From Nipponacmea schrenckii (lineage: Eukaryota; Mollusca; Gastropoda; Lottiidae), in the NCBI GenBank assembly GCA_030562195.1, contig JAUJPP010000012.1, positions 25,115,476 through 25,179,475 on the forward strand: 64,000 nt of DNA, in the 5' to 3' direction. Numbering within the stretch: position 1 is the first letter of the stretch; each line of letters starts with the position of its first letter. The notes beneath the pieces are model-generated. The model saw only the letters and a program-made list of their open reading frames with translations. It made no database searches and was not told where the DNA came from. Below, piece after piece: positions 1 to 11,146 of the stretch. A program made the position numbers and the translations under genes.

Positions 1-1
1 A

Positions 2-550
2 AGGGGATCAGCTCTAGTGGCTGTATTGGAAACACAGACATTTCTTAAAAACGCCAGAGAAATCGTTACGAATATATCGGATATTCCAACAGCAGAAATC
101 CGTCTCCAATTTAGAGAATTTCTGAACAAGCTGGAATATATAACAAATGATATCGATGAAGATGATCTTAACAGCTCCGAACTGCTCAAACTTTTTCTCC
201 AGAGTGACAAACAACTGTTTAAAAATATTGAACTTGTTGTACATATTATGTGCGTAGCAGCTGCTAGCATGAGTGTTGAATCTGTTATCGAATCATATGT
301 GTCAGTTTATGAAGGTCGAAACAACAAATTCAGACCTATTACTGAAGAAAGGGCCGAAATGGAAATGCATATAGCTATAAACGGACCAGATGTTGTACAT
401 TCCGATAACATAATTCGTAGCGCGATGCGGAAATATTGGGGGTCTAAAGCATGGCATTTTATAAGAAAATCAGAAAATATTAAAGATTTTACGAAGTCGA
501 AGGTCATTGACAGTTTCTTTAACACAAAACAAGACCTCCCCTTTATGTAA
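2..550 (+). CDS. 3' part of an unrecognised, possibly transposon-related protein (5' end outside window)
   Basis: The frame is open from the window edge to a TAA at 548-550, giving at least 182 residues, so the first in-frame GTG/ATG is not a real start and the protein is truncated by the window. The visible part is mostly helical and acidic, has a hydrophobic stretch near residues 75-90 (VVHIMCVAAASMSVESVIES), an ExAEMEMHIAINGP segment, and ends KLPFM-like (DLPFM). I know of no defined domain here. The style (long uninterrupted exon, SVESVIESYVSVYE, C-terminal FIRKSENIK) reminds me of multi-copy BED/hAT-like reading frames in invertebrate genomes, but that is an impression. It lies antisense to, and probably inside or beyond, the unseen 3' part of GOLGA1. 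Confidence 0.5.
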   Translation, partial: RGSALVAVLETQTFLKNAREIVTNISDIPTAEIRLQFREFLNKLEYITNDIDEDDLNSSELLKLFLQSDKQLFKNIELVVHIMCVAAASMSVESVIESYVSVYEGRNNKFRPITEERAEMEMHIAINGPDVVHSDNIIRSAMRKYWGSKAWHFIRKSENIKDFTKSKVIDSFFNTKQDLPFM

Positions 551-1044
551 TTACTTAGCTTTACCCATAACAGTAATATATCATTGTTCATTATTTATGT
601 TATCTTTGTTATCTTCATTTGTATAAATTGTATAGCAATCACTTCTCATTTCGAATGCTTGTGTCATTTTACGACCGTTATTGTCGACCGAATAATAACT
701 GGTCCCTCTATATATACATGTAACTGAATGGAGGTTTGGTTCCGTAAGCAGCGCCAAGATTGCCCATTATTATACTATGTGGCACTTGCTAACTAGCTCA
801 CGGGGATTAGTGGAAATTGCCGATCGGTAATCAAACTTGGTAAATGTTCGGTTGTTTACAACGGTAACGATAAAAATGCACGTAAGTTGATCACCTAATC
901 ATTTTAAATGAAAACAAGTTACGTGCGGTCAAGCAATGTTTATCTTTATCTAAATATACCGCAAACCATCGCGTTCCTCCCGCAGGCACAAATTATTCTG
1001 AACTGACGTGCGCAGGCACAAAAAAATATTATCGAGGCCTGCTA
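551..1044. other. non-coding stretch, nothing recognised
   Basis: AT-rich sequence between the partial reading frame and the 54-bp array. No splice-bounded conserved exon, RNA gene or clear repeat was seen on either strand. Confidence 0.5.
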
Positions 1045-2019
1045 CTAGGTCACAAGTATTAGGTGTTATAAGAGATACTCTCCTATAGAAACACTGGCCT
1101 TGGTCACAAGTATTAGGTGTTATAAGAGATACTCTCCTATAGAAGCACTGGCCTAGGTCACAAGTATTAGGTGTTATCAGAGATACTCTCCTATAGAAGC
1201 ACTGGCCTAGGTTACAAGTATTAGGTGTTATAAGAGATACTCTCCTATAGAAGCAGTGTCCTAGGTTACAAGTATTAGGTGTTATAAGAGATACTCTACT
1301 ATAGAAACACTGGCCTAGGTTACAAGTATTAGGTGTTATAAGAGATACTCTCCTATACAAGCACTGGCCTAGGTCACAAGTATTAGGTGTTATAAGAGAT
1401 ACTCTCCTATACAAGCAGTGTCCTAGGTCACAAGTATTAGGTGTTATAAGAGATACTCTCCTATAGAAGCACTGGCCTAGGTCACAAGTATTAGGTGTTA
1501 TCAGAGATACTCTCCTATAGAAACACTGGCCTAGGTCACAAGTATTAGATGTTATCAGAGATACTCTCCTATAGAAACACTGTCCTAGGTCACAAGTATT
1601 AGGTGTTATAAGAGATACTCTCCTATACAAGCACTGGCCTAGGTCACAAGTATTAGGTGTTATAAGAGATACTCTACTATAGAAGCACTGGCCTAGGTTA
1701 CAAGTATGAGGTGTTATCAGAGATACTCTCCTATAGAAGCACTGGCCTAGGTTACAAGTATTAGGTGTTATCAGAGATACTCTACTATAGAAGCACTGGC
1801 CTAGGTCACAAGTATTAGGTGTTATAAAGGATACTCTCCTATAGAAGCACTGGCCTAGGTTACAAGTATTAGGTGTTATAAGAGATACTCTACTATAGAA
1901 GCACTGGCCTAGGTCAGAAGTATTAGGTGTTATAAAGGATACTCTCCTATAGAAACACTGGCCTAGGTTACAAGTATGAGGTGTTATAAGAGATACTCTC
2001 CTATAGAAACACTGGCCTA
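1045..2019. repeat. 54-bp minisatellite, about 18 copies
   Basis: Unit begins CTAGGTCACAAGTATTAGGT and repeats every 54 bp with single-base variants (CTCCT/CTACT, GAAGCA/GAAACA, TAAGAG/TCAGAG). Because 54 is a multiple of three and one frame lacks stops, it makes a spurious 226-residue minus-strand reading frame with an 18-residue period. It lies downstream of GOLGA1 exon 14 on the minus strand, so probably in a GOLGA1 intron. Confidence 0.95.
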
Positions 2020-2063
2020 GGATGATTTTTTTTAGCCTACAACTGATAAGAAAGTAAACTTAC

Positions 2064-5000
2064 TATTTTTTGAATGAATTCTGTTTTTTCGAGATCTCTC
2101 ACCTCCTCCACCTGGTTTAATTGTGATTCTAACGATGTTAATTTGGATCTGAGTTGTGTTTCTACGTCCACCATTTCTAATTTTATCTTTCCCACCTCCG
2201 CTTCTTTCTCTTCTTTCTTTAGAAAAATTAAAACGGGGAAAAAATTATTTCAAAATTAAGTTAAAATATGAAGGTCAAATGAATGGAGTTTTACATCCTA
2301 CTCTTCTGCACTATATAGGATAATGAATACAGTAATGAATGGAGCTTTACATCCTATCTTCTGTACTTTATAGGATAATGAAGACAGGCAACACATGCAG
2401 TGTGCAATGAGGGAATTTAGCTAGGACACTGTGTAACTGTGAGGACAGTCTATAACACACAGGGCCTTGGTTTATTGTCTCATCCAAATGAAAGTCAAGC
2501 TTTGAGGTACAGTTATTTTTATTCGGCTACTGTTGACAGGCAATGCAATACATGATGTATATTGTCGTGCAGTGTGCAATGAGGGAAATTCTATGGCAGT
2601 GTGTAATGAGGGAAAATCTCCTACCTGTTTTTCATATAGTTTATCTTTTTGTTGAACCAGTTCCCAATTTTCTAGACAGCGTTTTTCAGCATCCTCAAGT
2701 TTATGACGTAAATTCTCCATCTTTAGAATCAAATAAGAACAAATATTTTATAATCTCGGACCTGGGCTTTGATTCTATAAACTTCAGAAGCAGTTGAAAT
2801 TACAACTTTATATATCTGATTTCTACTGGAAGCCTGGTAGATTAATTTTATGGTTAGATATATTTTCAATAATAAGTTTGTGATTATGATATTGTAAGAT
2901 ACATTGAAAGTTTTACCTGTTTATGAAAATTTTCTCTCATATTTTCAATATTTTTATCTTTATTTTTCATTTCTTCGTTATCTTCAATAATCTTAGAATT
3001 CAGGTGAGAAATCTGAAATAGATCAGTTCATTGTCACCTGTCTTCAGTTGGCAGTTCAAAGGTCAGTCATGTCCAGCTCAGTAACTGGTACTTATAATAA
3101 CGTGACTAACCTAGTTACCAGAATCAGGACACGAGGATAATTAGGAGACATTTTAAGGTGTGATCTCACCAAACTACATTTCTATACCAGAAAATATCAT
3201 GACTCTTTACATCATTCAACTTATTTAGTCTGGTGTTGTAATTTAATGGACTCCTATTAGCTTTGTGTTTGTTATTTCTATGCTGTAACAATGGCTGGAT
3301 AATTTCCAATGAACCAGGTGATAAACAGTCAATAACCTCACCTGTTGTTCGAGATGTGTTATTTTATCACTCCAGGTAGATTTTATATCTGATAATTGTT
3401 GTCTACTATCTATACCACTTCTAGTTAGTGTCATCAACTCTACACCCATCTCTGCTGGACGGGGTTGAAGTATATCTCAACCTATACTGGTATTGAACCT
3501 TGGACCTTCAGGTTAGCGTCAAGTCTAACTCACTGAGCACCACAGCTCTCTACTGACAGGGTTGAAGTATCATCTCAACTATACTGGATTGAACCCTGGA
3601 CCTTCAGGTTAGTGAGCAAGTGACTAACTCACTGAGCTACCACAGCTCTCTACTGACAGGGTTGAAGTATTATCTCAACCTATACTGGTATTGAACCCTG
3701 GACCTTCAGGTTTGCCAGCAAGCATTTATTTCATTGAGCTCTCTTTTTTTAAAGTAGAAATATAATTATTTAGAGTTGATTTATCCAAAGGTACTATCTA
3801 GATGTATGCCAGGATTGAACCCTGGACCTTCGGGTTAACGTGCAAGTTTGTTAAGGGAGATAACTGTACCTCAGTCTGTAAAGCTGTTAGTCTGTCATCA
3901 CCAGATAAATCCTGGACCTGTAATCTCTGTTCTACCATTTTAATTCTCTCTTGTAATTCTTTTATAATGTCTTCTTTTTCCTCTAATAATTTCTCAGACT
4001 GAAATAAAAACATGACAGCTCCCGACATTATAACTCACAGGTTTCATATTGATTGGTCAATATCAAATATCATCTTTGTATTGATTGGTCACTTCTTATT
4101 GTCACCATGGCAATGATTGCAAGATTCTTATTTAGAAGATTCTTATGTCCCATGATGCACTGTTTTTATCTTAATTATTAAATCGCGGAGATTGGAAGCA
4201 GACTGAAAACTGGCTGTTGAATTTTAAAGTTGATTTTCAATTCATATTAAAAATTAATAAGACAATAGTGTATTTTGTTGCGTGAACAGTTACATACCTT
4301 ATTTTTAAACATATCAGAATTTCGTAGGTGAGTTTTAAATTCATTTTCTAATTCTGCCAGTTCACCTTCAGCTTTAGATAGTTGATTTACTTTCTAGAAA
4401 ATAAACATTAGAAATATTCATTATTATATCTGAGGGCCTTAGTGTCTCTGATACACATAACAAGTTTAGAAAATTTTTTAACTTTCACATTCAATAATAA
4501 TACAGGAGTATGTTTGATAATTAGGGTAATTAACAGACCTTCGTTAATTCAACATTGACTTCATCCAGCCTCTTTTCAAATACTGTTTTTTCATTGGTTA
4601 AATTTTTAACCAATCTACTCAATTCTTTGTTCTCTTCTTTTAAACGTTCGCTGAAATAACAACACATAAATTCAGAAACCAGTTTTGTGTTCCAACCAAC
4701 TGATTGGTCAATCACTAAAACTTGAGTTTAATTATCCAATCAGATTACTGAAATCCAACAGGAAGTGTTATGCTTATGCTAAAACCATCAAACATGATAA
4801 ATGTGATGTTTGTAGAAAGTAATTTATCTTTCTGTCAGTAGTAGATTGCATTGTTCAAAATTAGTATCAAAAACCTGATAAATATGATGTTTGTAGTAAG
4901 TAATTTACCTTTCTTTCTCTATAAGACTATGTTGATAAGGTAATAAATGTGATGTTTGTTATAAATAATTTACCTTTCTTTCTCTATTAGACTATGTTTA

Positions 5001-8000
5001 GCTGTCAGTATTTTAAGATCTGATTCTAACAGTTGAGAGTGTTTATTAGATGATTCGAGCTGTTCTGTTGTAGAAGCTAGATCTGTCTTGTACTTCGCCA
5101 ACTCTTCTTGGGCTATTAGTAACTTGATAAATAAAATTATAGTGTATGGTATATTTAAGCAATAAACGGTCACCCTATGGTGGTTATGGTCGTATATCAG
5201 GACAAAGGTTGGATGGAAAATTGAATGAATGCACGTTACTCTTGTACACCTTATAGGCTATATAAAGTTACTACATGCAGTGTGCAATAAGGAAATTTTG
5301 CCAGGACAGCGGCATTAGCCTACTATCTTTGCGATTATTGTCCAGGGTAGTAACACTTAAGTCAATGTCTGACAGATGAGCCATATTTTTGGCGGTGGCC
5401 CTTTATTTTCAGGGGAACAGGCTATATGTTTGAGGGGTGGGTAATATATTTGAAGGAAGGGGGTTGGGGAATATAAATGAAGTCATTACCATGTGTTTAA
5501 CTTTAGCTAATTCCTGAGTTGTCAAACCTTCATATTCTTCACTCTCTTCCTCTCTTTTATAAAATTTATCTTTAAATTCTCTCGCTGCTTTTAATTCTCT
5601 TTCTAACGCCTCCTTTTCCTGCGATAAATACAGATTCTTATCAAGTCTGCTGTCAGATAGATTAATGGCTTATTAACTTACGTCCCAGTCACACAAACTT
5701 TGAATTATATCCAAGGACATTTTCAATAGCTATGTTATTTAATGATTTATTTTAATGGAATCGCAAATGATACATCCTTCTCTTCTGCACCTTATGGATA
5801 ATGAAGACATGCAATGCCATGTAGTGTGCAATGAGGGAAATTTACCAGGACAGCAGTATTAGCCTACTCTTTTAGCAATTTCTCCAATACTCTTAGCCAT
5901 TATTTTCCACACAGAAAGCTATATTTTATATAGTGATAAAGAATGATAGAAAATATAAACAAACCTGTTCTTTCTGTTCTAGTGCAGCTTTATGATTGTC
6001 TAATAATTTAAGTCGGGTCTGTTGAAACTGGGAATTTATATCTTCACATTTTTTAGCACTGACTGTATAATAATATAATTAATGGTTTAGCTATAGTTTA
6101 GAGTGAGTAATAGATTATATAGCTATAGTTTAGAGTGAGTAATAGATTATATAGCTATAGTTTAGAGTGAGTAATAGATTATATAGCTATAGTTTAGAGT
6201 GAGTAATAGATTATATAGCTATAGTTTAGAGTGAGTAATAGATTATATAGCTATAGTTTAGAGTGAGTAATAGATTATATAGCTATAGTTTAGAGTGAGT
6301 AATAGATTATATAGCTATAGTTTAGAGTGAGTAATAGATTATATAGCTATAGTTTAGAGTGAGTAATAGATTATATAGCTATAGTTTAGAGTGAGTAATA
6401 GATTATATAGCTATAGTTTAGAGTGAGTAATAGATTATATAGCTATAGTTTAGAGTGAGTAATAGATTATATAGCTATAGTTTAGAGTGAGTAATAGATT
6501 ATATAGCTATAGTTTAGAGTGAGTAATAGATTATATAGCTATAGTTTAGAGTGAGTAATAGATTATATAGCTATAGTTTAAGTGAGTAATAGATTATATA
6601 GCTATAGTTTAGAGTGAGTAATAGATTATATAGCTATAGTTTAGAGTGAGTAATAGATTATATAGCTATAGTTTAGAGTGAGTAATATCAAGGTTTAGGA
6701 AGGAATTATAGATTATATTGAACTTTGTCAAGTTGATTAAAATACAAAATAATAACTATCTGTGTAAATATTAGTCAACATTAATTAAATAAATAGAATT
6801 CTACTTACTATCTTGTTGTTTTTCTAAATTTAATTCCAATTTCTCAATCATTTTATTTTTATCTTTTATCACTGCAGCATATTCTAAAAGAAAAGAAAGA
6901 AATATCCAGAAATTCTACTATACCCAAGATGCCGTCTCAACAAGTCCTGTGACTTGGCTATTTGTCATCTAGCAGACAGGTAGAATATCAGAGGATGTTA
7001 TATGACTTGATAATAAACAGTTCACAATCTAATTTAACTAATTAATAATTATTCTACCTGATATTTTAGTTTCTAGTCTACGACATTGTTCTGTTCTCCT
7101 CACTAAAATATCTTCACTTTTAGACGGTGAGGTGGCCTGTAATATTTAAATATATTCTTTATTATTAACATTGGTTATAATATTTATTTCTTGGAAGGTA
7201 GGTGTCCGTCTGTTCATTTCATTTCCTTATCCCTGACCATTTTCATTAGCCATTAGCGGAAGACTAGGACGTAAAACTTCATTCATTTCACTGTCGTAAT
7301 TATCCCATTAGGTACAGAAGAGAAGGATGTAAAACTCTATTCATTTCACTGTCTACATTAGACCATAAGGTGAGAAGAGTAGGATGTAAAACTCTATTCA
7401 TTTCACTGTCTTCATTAGACCATAAGGTACAGAAGAGTAGGATCGTAAAACTTTCATTTCATTTCACTTAGTCGATGAATTTTCATTAGCCCATTAGGTA
7501 CAGAAGAGAAGGATGTAAAACTCTATTCATTTCACTGTCTACATTAGACCATAAGGTACAGAAGAGTAGGATGTAAAACTCCATTCATTTCACTGTCTTC
7601 ATTAGACCATAAGGTACAGAAGAGTAGGATGTAAAACTCTATTCATTTCACCGTCTTCATTAGACCATAAGGTACAAAGAGTAGGAGTAAAACTCTTCAT
7701 TTCACTGTCTTCATTAGACCATAAGGTACAGAAGAGTAGGAAATTCAAGTTATTTGACCCTGAATAATAGATATATTAATTTAACCTTACCCCATAATCT
7801 TCACTGGCTGAATCATGTCCTGTATCTGATATCACTGAAACAAAATAAAAATCACAATAATTTCGTTCTGTCAGCAATCTATGAATCAGATATTGAAGCT
7901 GTATTTGATGGACTTGTCACATTTTGATCTTAGAGATACTGAATTTATCATCTAGTTAATGGGAATTACCAACCCTAATATCTTTGTATACATTTAATCA

Positions 8001-8175
8001 TTTTCAATGTTTGACCTGGTAAAACCCAGGTAATTATGGGGTGAAGCGAAGTTAAAAACTTACCTGAACTTCGTCTAGCTGCCCCACCAGGTACCGGGGA
8101 CCCAGTGAAAGATTTCTCCCCATCACTCACTGTACCCCCTTCTTCTTGTATCCTCTTTTTTAACTTGGCAAACAT
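2064..8175 (-). CDS. GOLGA1: Golgin-97 (GOLGA1), 5' and central coiled-coil part
   Basis: Golgin-97 is a trans-Golgi tethering coiled-coil protein, normally anchored by a C-terminal GRIP domain that binds ARL1. The start MFAKLKKRIQEE matches the family N terminus almost exactly. Exons on the minus strand: 8064-8175, 7791-7834, 7068-7136, 6809-6883, 5965-6062, 5490-5618, 4974-5112, 4539-4650, 4298-4393, 3870-3998, 3342-3451, 2917-3012, 2625-2720, 2064-~2217, with GT-AG borders that read in one frame. Recognisable stretches are SEDILVRRTEQCRRLE, EKLELNLEKQQD and GLTTQELAKVKHM. The rest is heptad-rich, Glu/Lys-rich coiled coil. No GRIP exon is visible before position 1, so the 3' end must lie outside the window. 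It is head-to-head with the FKBPL-like gene. Several introns carry SINE fragments and minisatellites. Confidence 0.88.
2280..2620 (-). mobile_element. SINE tail/body fragments in a GOLGA1 intron
   Basis: Two consecutive copies of the inverted tail (GAATGGAGTTTTACATCCTA ... TATAGGATAATGAAGACA) are followed by body sequence (CAGTGTGCAATGAGGGAAAT, and TTTATTGTCTCATC). The same modules occur in plus orientation many times elsewhere, e.g. 57490-57660. Confidence 0.75.
3460..3850 (-). mobile_element. tRNA-derived SINE heads, about three tandem copies plus one partial, inverted
   Basis: Inverted B-box context GGATTGAACCCTGGACCTTC and inverted A-box context CTAACTCACTGAGC recur with ~110-bp spacing (near 3490, 3595, 3690, 3810). 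They lie in the GOLGA1 intron between exons 10 and 11, so they run with the host transcript. Confidence 0.75.
4436..4475 (-). repeat. fragment of the dispersed 100-bp repeat
   Basis: AGTGTCTCTGATACACATAA followed by CAAGTTTAGAAAA matches, inverted, the unit of the large array at 34385-35670. Confidence 0.7.
4785..4975. repeat. local tandem duplication including the GOLGA1 exon 7 donor
   Basis: The string around the exon 7 5' splice site (plus strand AATTTACCTTTCTTTCTCTA) occurs at 4905-4925 and again at 4967-4987 next to the real exon. A more diverged copy (AATTTATCTTTCTGTC) lies near 4820. The intervening GATAAATGTGATGTTTGT is repeated as well. Confidence 0.7.
5750..5900 (-). mobile_element. 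SINE tail/body fragment, inverted
   Basis: Carries the inverted tail (ACATCCTTCTCTTCTGCACC), then GCAATGCCATGTAGTGTGCA and CCAGGACAGCAGTATTAGCC, the inverted body module. A similar fragment lies at about 5225-5345. Confidence 0.7.
6085..6688. repeat. 32-bp minisatellite, about 19 copies
   Basis: Near-identical units of AGCTATAGTTTAGAGTGAGT followed by AATAGATTATAT, within the GOLGA1 intron immediately 5' of exon 5 (exon edge 6062). One copy near 6576 lacks a base. Confidence 0.95.
7250..7745 (+). repeat. ~58-bp tandem array of the SINE tail, about 8 copies
   Basis: Unit CATTAGACCATAAGGTACAG then AAGAGTAGGATGTAAAACTC and TATTCATTTCACTGTCTT. The same sequence is the 3' end of the dispersed SINE (e.g. 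57598-57645), so this minisatellite is an amplified SINE tail. It lies in a GOLGA1 intron. Confidence 0.85.
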
Positions 8176-9589
8176 TTCTATAGTATCTCTTCTTCATTTA
8201 GCTTAGATACTTTCTACAACAATATTCAAAATATCAAACATTCAGTCACGAAAGCACCGGTACAGGAGGTATAAATAAAGTTGTTAATTTGAATAAATAA
8301 AACAGGTTATGAGTTGTAATGTTCTATTATTATATATCTTAATAAAGTTGCAGGAATGAAACATTCTACAGTTATGTTTCTTATTTAGCTATTTAAAAAC
8401 ACAATGTTAAGCAGTGTGAAATGAGGGAAATTAGTCATACTGATCTAGCAGACTTTAATTAATAATGGATCTGTAATACACTACCTGGAGCCAATTTAAT
8501 CTTAAATTACAGACTACCGACTCTTTAGGTCTACTGTCATTCTCATTCTCAACTGGCACTGAATTACAGAATTGAATTCACGGTTCTTTGACACGGTTCC
8601 TCACGAAATTACAGGACACATTTCAAAGATTTACAAGACAATTTCAGCATTAAATGAGCTTTCCTTTATTCTACAGACCTGAGGCTATGGGACACCATAA
8701 CAATTAATCATTTGAATAGCAGACGATCAGAAATATGGCACTTACTAATTATTTTTCTTCAAGCCAAGTTGGCAGGAAGTGGAATTGTCGGCCATGACAC
8801 TTGGAATCTATGGATTAGTTGAAACTTATGGACTATAATTGGAAGCCACAGTTTACAAAGTACTGAATAATAGACTTAACATTCTACGATTTCAAATTAA
8901 GATTCTCTAGTTAAAAATTTAGTTGATTTTGAAGATATCTTACTCCTAAAAACTAATTCAATAATGTTCCTAGTAGATACTTTAAAATCAATCCGTTGAG
9001 AATTTCAATCCAAGAGAAGATAAGTCGTGATTGTAAACAAATCACTGTCAAAGTTTTAACTGAAGTTTTGTCGACTTGTTTTCATATTTCATTAATCCAC
9101 AGAGATGGTAAGTTCATTTCTTTATTTTATCTTGATTGTTTTGATAATGGTCGGGAGTAAAATATTTAAGATGGAGCCTTATGGCTGGTTTATGGATTGT
9201 AACACAGTCTCTGAGTAAGAAAAGAGGCCATTTTCTTGTATTTACTATAGCCACCTGTTGTTTGTGTAGTTCCTCTAATTTGAATGATTCCAGATTCCTC
9301 ATGGCTGAAAATCTATCCAACTTATCTTATGTTTTAAGATTGGGCTTATATTCATTTTTGAAATGGTCATGAAATAAAGATTAGGTATAAGGCAGTTGGG
9401 GGTGGGGGTGTGAAAGCAAACACTGAGCTGGTTCTCGGAAGCACTGGCCATGGAACTGAATTGAATTGGAGAGTATGAACCCACTTCACCTAATGGAAAC
9501 TGATTATTGAAGACTGAAAGCACTAGAGTTAGATTTTCAACTGTCTGGTGAAATTTTTAAAAATTTATATTGTCTTTCAGATAGTCACT
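8176..9589. promoter_or_regulatory. divergent upstream region of GOLGA1 and the FKBPL-like gene
   Basis: This holds the 5' flanks of both head-to-head genes. An AG at 9579-9580 (TCTTTCAG) just before the FKBPL start suggests an intron in that gene's 5' UTR. No conserved coding exon is seen. The reading frames around 9114-9523 lack homology and splice context. A short SINE-like piece (GTTAAGCAGTGTGAAATGAG) lies near 8406. No TATA box can be assigned with confidence. Confidence 0.4.
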
Positions 9590-10399
9590 ATGGCAAATCA
9601 TCCAGACACGAACAAACCCAATAAGACTGTTATTCAAGAAGGGATTGGTTGTAAGAGACTGAATGATGGAGCGGAATGCACAGTCAATATTCAGGTCAAA
9701 GGTCACAACGTTTTGAAGAATGATGTTACCTTAGTGATTGGAAATTTAGACACAAGTTTCAGTGATTTAATTGAAACTTCTTTAATGTCTATGGCACCAG
9801 AAGAAATTGCAGAATTTGATTTGGAATTTTCTCAGGAACAGTTTTCAGACTTTTTGAAATTTCTCAATGGAGAGAATTGTGAGACTTCTAATTGTGAAAA
9901 TTCAACGGAGAAAATCAAAGTAGTTTGTGAAATTGAATTAACGTCTTTCAAAAATGCAAAATCATCTTACGAAATGACGATTGAAGAGAAATATGAACAT
10001 GCCTGTCATCATAAAACTTCTGGTACGAAATTGTTTCAGAAGGGAGATATTCCATCAGCTTTTAAAAAATACAGTTTGGCATTAAAATATCTAATTTGTA
10101 TTCACCCTGAATCATTAATCCCCGTGGAATTATTCGAAGATTACAGAAAATTACGAAGTTTGTGTTACCTCAATTTAGCAGCTTGTCAACTTAAATATGA
10201 AAGTTTTGATCATGTGATCGCGAACTGCACGAAGTCGTTAGAGTATGATAATTACAATGTGAAGGCGTATTATCGACGTGGTACAGCCAATTATAAACTG
10301 GGAAAATTAGAACAAGCTAAAAATGATTTTAATTCTGGATTGAAAATACAGCCAAATAACTCGACTTTAAAACAGGCATTACAACAAATTGTGTCTTAG
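9590..10399 (+). CDS. FKBPL: FKBPL-like protein: degenerate FKBP domain plus C-terminal TPRs
   Basis: Single coding exon, 269 residues from the ATG at 9590, which follows a splice-acceptor-like TCTTTCAG. An upstream in-frame ATG at 9548 lies before that acceptor and is less likely. Residues ~15-120 resemble a divergent FKBP fold (LNDGAECTVNIQV, IETSLMSMAPEE) without the aromatic pocket of active prolyl isomerases. Residues ~130-260 hold three TPRs (EEKYEHACHHKTSGTKLFQ, LCYLNLAACQLKYES, VKAYYRRGTANYKLGKLEQA) ending KIQPNN. FKBPL in vertebrates is an HSP90 co-chaperone; the GTKLF and NLAACQL patterns fit it best. Another TPR immunophilin (FKBP4/5/8-like) is the alternative. Confidence 0.72.
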   Translation: MANHPDTNKPNKTVIQEGIGCKRLNDGAECTVNIQVKGHNVLKNDVTLVIGNLDTSFSDLIETSLMSMAPEEIAEFDLEFSQEQFSDFLKFLNGENCETSNCENSTEKIKVVCEIELTSFKNAKSSYEMTIEEKYEHACHHKTSGTKLFQKGDIPSAFKKYSLALKYLICIHPESLIPVELFEDYRKLRSLCYLNLAACQLKYESFDHVIANCTKSLEYDNYNVKAYYRRGTANYKLGKLEQAKNDFNSGLKIQPNNSTLKQALQQIVS

Positions 10400-10926
10400 T
10401 TTAGGTGTAGATTTATCTGATTGGTCGAAAATTGACGATGATTTGAATTAATGAAATCTGATTGGTTAATGATCACTAGTTTTATTATCCAATCAGATTA
10501 CTGAAATTCTTCAACTCTGGATTTCACTTAAGTTAAATTTAGAAGAGTTAATTTCGCTCTAATCAGAGAATTAAAAAAAAGGAGGAAGATGTTTTAATGG
10601 TCAAACGTTTCAAACATCACAGGGTTCTTCAATGATCAGAAAGTTCAGTTTAAGGAGAATAATACCATTGATTTGTTAATGTTATCAAAGTTATTATTTA
10701 TTGCAAATATCAAAATTGTCAAATTTAAACAAGATATCATACACTATATATCAACAGATGGATATTAACCTTCAAATAAGAGATATAACCAGTTGTTTTG
10801 TATATAAAATAGTTTATTTATATATATTTATATTTATAATACAATAACAAATAATAATATGGTTTTATTTATTGATCAACCATAACAAGTTCTATTCAAT
10901 TTAAACCCCATTCCCCACTTTTATAC
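10400..10926. other. 3' flank of the FKBPL-like gene with a MITE-like inverted repeat
   Basis: AT-rich 3' UTR and intergenic sequence. Around 10415-10505 are ATCTGATTGG and CCAATCAGATTACTG in inverted orientation, the core of the palindromic element described at 15905-16067. The rest shows no gene. The MAPKAP1 3' UTR presumably enters from the right. Confidence 0.5.
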
Positions 10927-11140
10927 ATTGTAAAGATGTGATACAAGAAAGGTGACTATTGTAGTCAAGGTATAAGTATGAAGTTTGTAATAACTTGATA
11001 TTGTGAAAGATGTGATACAAGAAAGGTGACTATTGTAGTCAAGGTATAAGTATGAAGTTTGTAATAACTTGATATTGTAAAGATGTGATACAAGAAAGGT
11101 GACTATTGTAGTCAAGGTATAAATATGAAGTTTGTAATAA
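10927..11140. repeat. ~74-bp tandem repeat, 3 copies
   Basis: Unit TTGTAAAGATGTGATACAAG then AAAGGTGACTATTGTAGTCA and AGGTATAAGTATGAAGTTTG. It lies immediately beyond the MAPKAP1 stop (minus strand), so probably in its 3' UTR. An inverted copy of the same sequence occurs at 62818-62905. Confidence 0.9.
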
Positions 11141-11146
11141 ATCACT

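Noticed and set aside
950..1630. 226-residue minus-strand reading frame with 18-residue repeats
   Set aside because: It is a by-product of the 54-bp minisatellite (multiple of three, one frame without stops) and has no start, splice or composition support.
9181..9523. Small overlapping frames upstream of the FKBPL-like gene
   Set aside because: Low-complexity translations with no conserved partner and no splice context.
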